A stretch of DNA of 64,000 nucleotides, taken from Pelodera strongyloides. Taxonomy: Eukaryota > Nematoda > Chromadorea > Rhabditida > Rhabditidae. The stretch covers positions 42,094 through 106,093 of the forward strand of contig JAANDG010000514.1 in NCBI GenBank assembly GCA_036852015.1, in the 5' to 3' direction. Positions 61,480 to 64,000 of the stretch are shown here, one piece after another. Made by a program: the position numbers and the translations under genes. The stretch's first letter is position 1. Each line of letters starts with the position of its first letter. The notes under the pieces were generated by a model, which was not told the DNA's origin, searched no databases, and saw nothing but the letters and a program-made list of their open reading frames with translations.

Positions 61480-62159
61480 TGTACTGACTGCACCGTCAGT
61501 CAGCACTTGGTTCCTGGGTGTGTGTATCTTGCGTCAATAGAACACCGTATTATCAACAGTATTTATTGAAGCAATCACAACACACAACAACAAGTTGGAG
61601 ACTTTTGCGGGAGCACGCTCAACCACACAAGTATTTGTAGTATTGACGAGGTGATTGCGGGAGACACGCTCAACCACACACACCTTTGAAGTTCTTGGCC
61701 GTAGACAGGCTTCTGGCTCGCTCGGTCCATCTCCGAGCGGCCCCGTCAAGGGGGGATCGTAGGCTTAAGTACCGTACGTTCATGGGCGGAGCAGAAGGAA
61801 ATCTATCTGCGTATAGAGAAATCTCATGCTACCTAACAATTGTATGCATCTTTACTAACCTCCTTCATTTGCATACTAACTAACGAGCTTATTAGTCATA
61901 CATTACATCACCATTTGTGGGTTCAAGGGGGCGAGACTAATTCTCTTCATATGCACACTCTCTAAACATTAGCTGACTGTGGTCAGTTTAAATGAAGCTA
62001 AGCAACCTTTGTTGCTGTTACACTCGTGGGAAATTGAATGATTTGAAACTACCAAGAAACTCAACAAGGATATTGATCTTGATGAATATACGAAGGATAT
62101 AATAAAGTAATGTGGATAAATACTACTAGTAATTCATTATACAAGTGCGAGTCAGCACA
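61480..62159 (-). repeat. LTR (5' LTR in element orientation)
   Basis: 680 bp with the same ends as the LTR at 59611-60281. The extra bases are around GTTTAAATGAAGC near 61986. Confidence 0.93.
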
Positions 62160-62257
62160 TATCTCGTTTGCAGCTGGTCTCACAAAAAACGGGCGACAAA
62201 TTTCCACAGGAAATGTCCACAAGTGCATGACTCATCGATCATGCATGATTATTATAC

Positions 62258-62400
62258 TCTTTAAAGTAGCATGACACGTGGTTTTTGACGAGTATGACAG
62301 TATGCCGTCCAAATTGGAAGGCGTATTATTCTCTTTAAAGTAGCATGACACGTGGTTTCGACAAGTATGACCGCATGCTGTCCAAATTACAAGGCAATTT
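62258..62400. repeat. Two-copy 73-bp tandem repeat
   Basis: CTCTTTAAAGTAGCATGACA occurs at 62258 and again at 62331, followed in both by CGTGGTTT, AGTATGACxG and GTCCAAATT. Confidence 0.8.
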
Positions 62401-64000
62401 GAATACGCTACATGAAAATAGTGAAGCACACGCTTGTAGCCACGCACCCGCCGCTTTAAAACTTAAACTTCGAATCGCAGCGAGAGAAGCTGAAATGCGC
62501 CGCACTGTGTGACATGTCTTACCGTATGTCAAATATATGCAGTTCGTTTATTTTTCAAACAGCCCCTTATTAGCCTGGGCTTATTGTGTTACATACTCCC
62601 CTGTTTTTTTCTATTCCCACTGTACATAACTAATAGTTGTCTTTTTTATTTCAATTTTATCGTCGTTGTTTTATGTACTATGCATATTTACTTCACTTGA
62701 ACTACCGTAATAATAAATTCTTTATTTTAAAATTGAATGTCGACTTGTCAAATAGTACTGCACAGGCTGCTGGAGGAATGTGAGTGAAGGGGTATCAGTA
62801 TTGATGAGCTATGATCTTTATACTCCCGGGAGGGTGCGATTTTGCGCATGCGGCCGTGTCGGGTTGCGCACCTCGATCGCACTCAAGGCGCGCACCCATC
62901 GATCGCACTCCGTCGGGTCCCGAGCCAGAGCAACATCTCAGTGAGTGCCGGGTTGAAACAAGGGACATCATTTATTCGGGATTAGCCTCTGTTTTCCAAT
63001 AATACTCTAACGTGAATATATATATATCCTTGCAGATTGGCATGTCCTGTTCTCCGTGCTCTTTGTGAATCTTAGACCGACAGTCTAAAATTGTTTAAAC
63101 CAATTCCGGATATGTTTAGTTTTCAGAGTTCTGTCTCAACTATACTAACATGAATATTCTCGTCGTGGTTTTGGTGTGTTCCAGAGGGACTCAAATAAGA
63201 GCGGTTGAGTTTAGAAAGCCAGTCGCGTCTTTCTGTTTAATATTTGCTCTACTTATTCCAAGAGTTCGAACTTCCTCGCAAGTCCGAATGTAATACAATA
63301 CAATGCAATCCATTAAAACAATAAACCTAAAGAAGAGGGAATCCCAAAAAAAGTCTCACTTTTTCATTCGAGTGCGGGTGGCCTGATCAGGTCGGACAGT
63401 TTCTTATTACAATAATCACAGTAGGTGTTCAAGTGGAAGGAAATACAGTAAACGTTTAATAATTAGTTATCTGATGACATAGTAAATGAGGTTGCTTCCA
63501 AATAAATGTGTCACATTTTGCCGCACAAATGTTTACAAGACTTGCTCATTGAGGAAGGACCACCACTGTGAAACCTGCATGACCCCGACTTCAATTTGAC
63601 AGCACTTGTCACAATTAAAACCGTACCTGGAAGTCATGATGATTCCACTGTGACGATCCGGCTTCAGAGCACCAAAAAAAACGGTCAAAATACACCGTTT
63701 TAAAGGGAGAGGCGACGAGAAAAAGTTTTTCTCAACCTTCTTGTACAGAATGTCCGGAATTTCAGAAATGTTACTGTGAAATCCGCATTTCCCCGCGCCT
63801 ATAATTCGCAGAGTTTTCCGGCAAACAGTTCGGGCAGGTACCGTAGTCAGAAAGGTCAAAATACGTTTTTATGGTTTATATCCGTCCATAGGCATTCCTT
63901 CTCTACATACTAATTGTTATACGAATGAAAAAGATTCCCACTATTACAACAACGCGTTTCCAATACGGTGATAGTCTAATAGACCAAAAAGTGATTCTGA
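62401..64000. other. No recognised gene
   Basis: Apart from a GC-richer patch at 62820-62950 with repeated CGATCGCACTC words I see nothing assignable. A 108-codon minus frame at 63533-63859 contains internal repeats (CGTATTTTGACC, ACAGTGGAA) but no known domain. Confidence 0.5.

Larger units (their letters stand above)
59611..62159 (-). mobile_element. Short non-autonomous LTR retrotransposon
   Basis: Two direct repeats of about 675 bp, each with TGT...ACA ends, enclose only about 1.2 kb. A TATCT duplication flanks the whole element (59606-59610 and 62160-62164). On the minus strand a purine-rich GGGCGGGAG abuts the 3' LTR and TTTGGTACACCGTCC follows the 5' LTR, where a tRNA primer-binding site would sit. 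This sets the orientation. No reverse transcriptase, integrase or protease motif is visible; minus frames of about 80-120 codons at 61068-61506 are not recognisable as gag. It must depend on proteins supplied elsewhere. Confidence 0.88.

Noticed and set aside
59665..61883. Identical 65-71 codon frames at two places
   Set aside because: They lie inside the two LTRs and are identical because the LTRs are; no protein similarity seen.
63533..63859. A 108-codon minus-strand frame with a CDKC motif
   Set aside because: The DNA contains internal repeated words and no flanking exon or recognised domain; likely chance.

Overview
This window is nuclear DNA from a rhabditid nematode, most likely Caenorhabditis or a close relative. 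The evidence is small exons with TTTCAG-type 3' splice sites and GTAAG/GTGAG donors, splice-acceptor motifs directly before start codons (as in spliced-leader trans-splicing), class II tRNA-Leu genes, many fold-back elements, and a gene closely resembling nematode HINT-1. Coding density is low. I could assemble four complete multi-exon protein genes with consistent reading phase, plus one weaker candidate.

Layout. 1-3.0 kb: non-coding, with a TTAA-flanked fold-back element and AT microsatellites. 3.0-4.8 kb: a four-exon hint-1 (HIT-family nucleotide hydrolase) on the minus strand, with a fold-back element in its first intron. 5.7-6.1 kb: relics of a third protease copy and of a LINE-like retrotransposon. 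6.6-7.45 kb: three tandem tRNA-Leu(TAA) genes on a ~273-bp repeat. 7.57-19.2 kb: a large imperfect palindrome carrying two divergently transcribed, apparently intact 12-exon papain-family (C1A) cysteine protease genes of 374 and 375 aa, head to head across a ~1.7-kb palindromic spacer. 19.2-25 kb: several fold-back elements, a putative small secreted-protein gene on the minus strand, and a degenerate class II tRNA with an AGT anticodon.

25-47.7 kb: a long stretch that is T-rich on the plus strand and has exon-like GC-richer islands bounded by plausible splice signals. I could not assemble a continuous reading frame, so it may be a long non-coding transcript, a decayed gene or an unrecognised fast-evolving gene. 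It also holds a SINE-like tRNA-derived unit, long pyrimidine-rich and T-rich tracts, and three spaced hairpins.

48.8-55.2 kb: a three-level satellite array. Diverged ~101-bp units make a ~407-bp monomer, and three monomers plus a captured ~170-bp TTAA fold-back element make a ~1.38-kb higher-order repeat. 55.2-56.2 kb: a minisatellite, another TTAA fold-back element and a tRNA-Leu(TAG)-like gene. 56.8-58.6 kb: a complete four-exon gene for a 203-aa four-pass membrane protein. 59.6-62.2 kb: a short, recently inserted LTR retrotransposon lacking recognisable pol. The rest to 64 kb holds nothing I recognise.

The genes do not form an evident pathway. The dominant theme is genome architecture: TTAA-specific fold-back elements occur in introns, against each other and inside the satellite, and a palindromic duplication maintains two protease paralogues. 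All calls are from reading the sequence; no database search was run.
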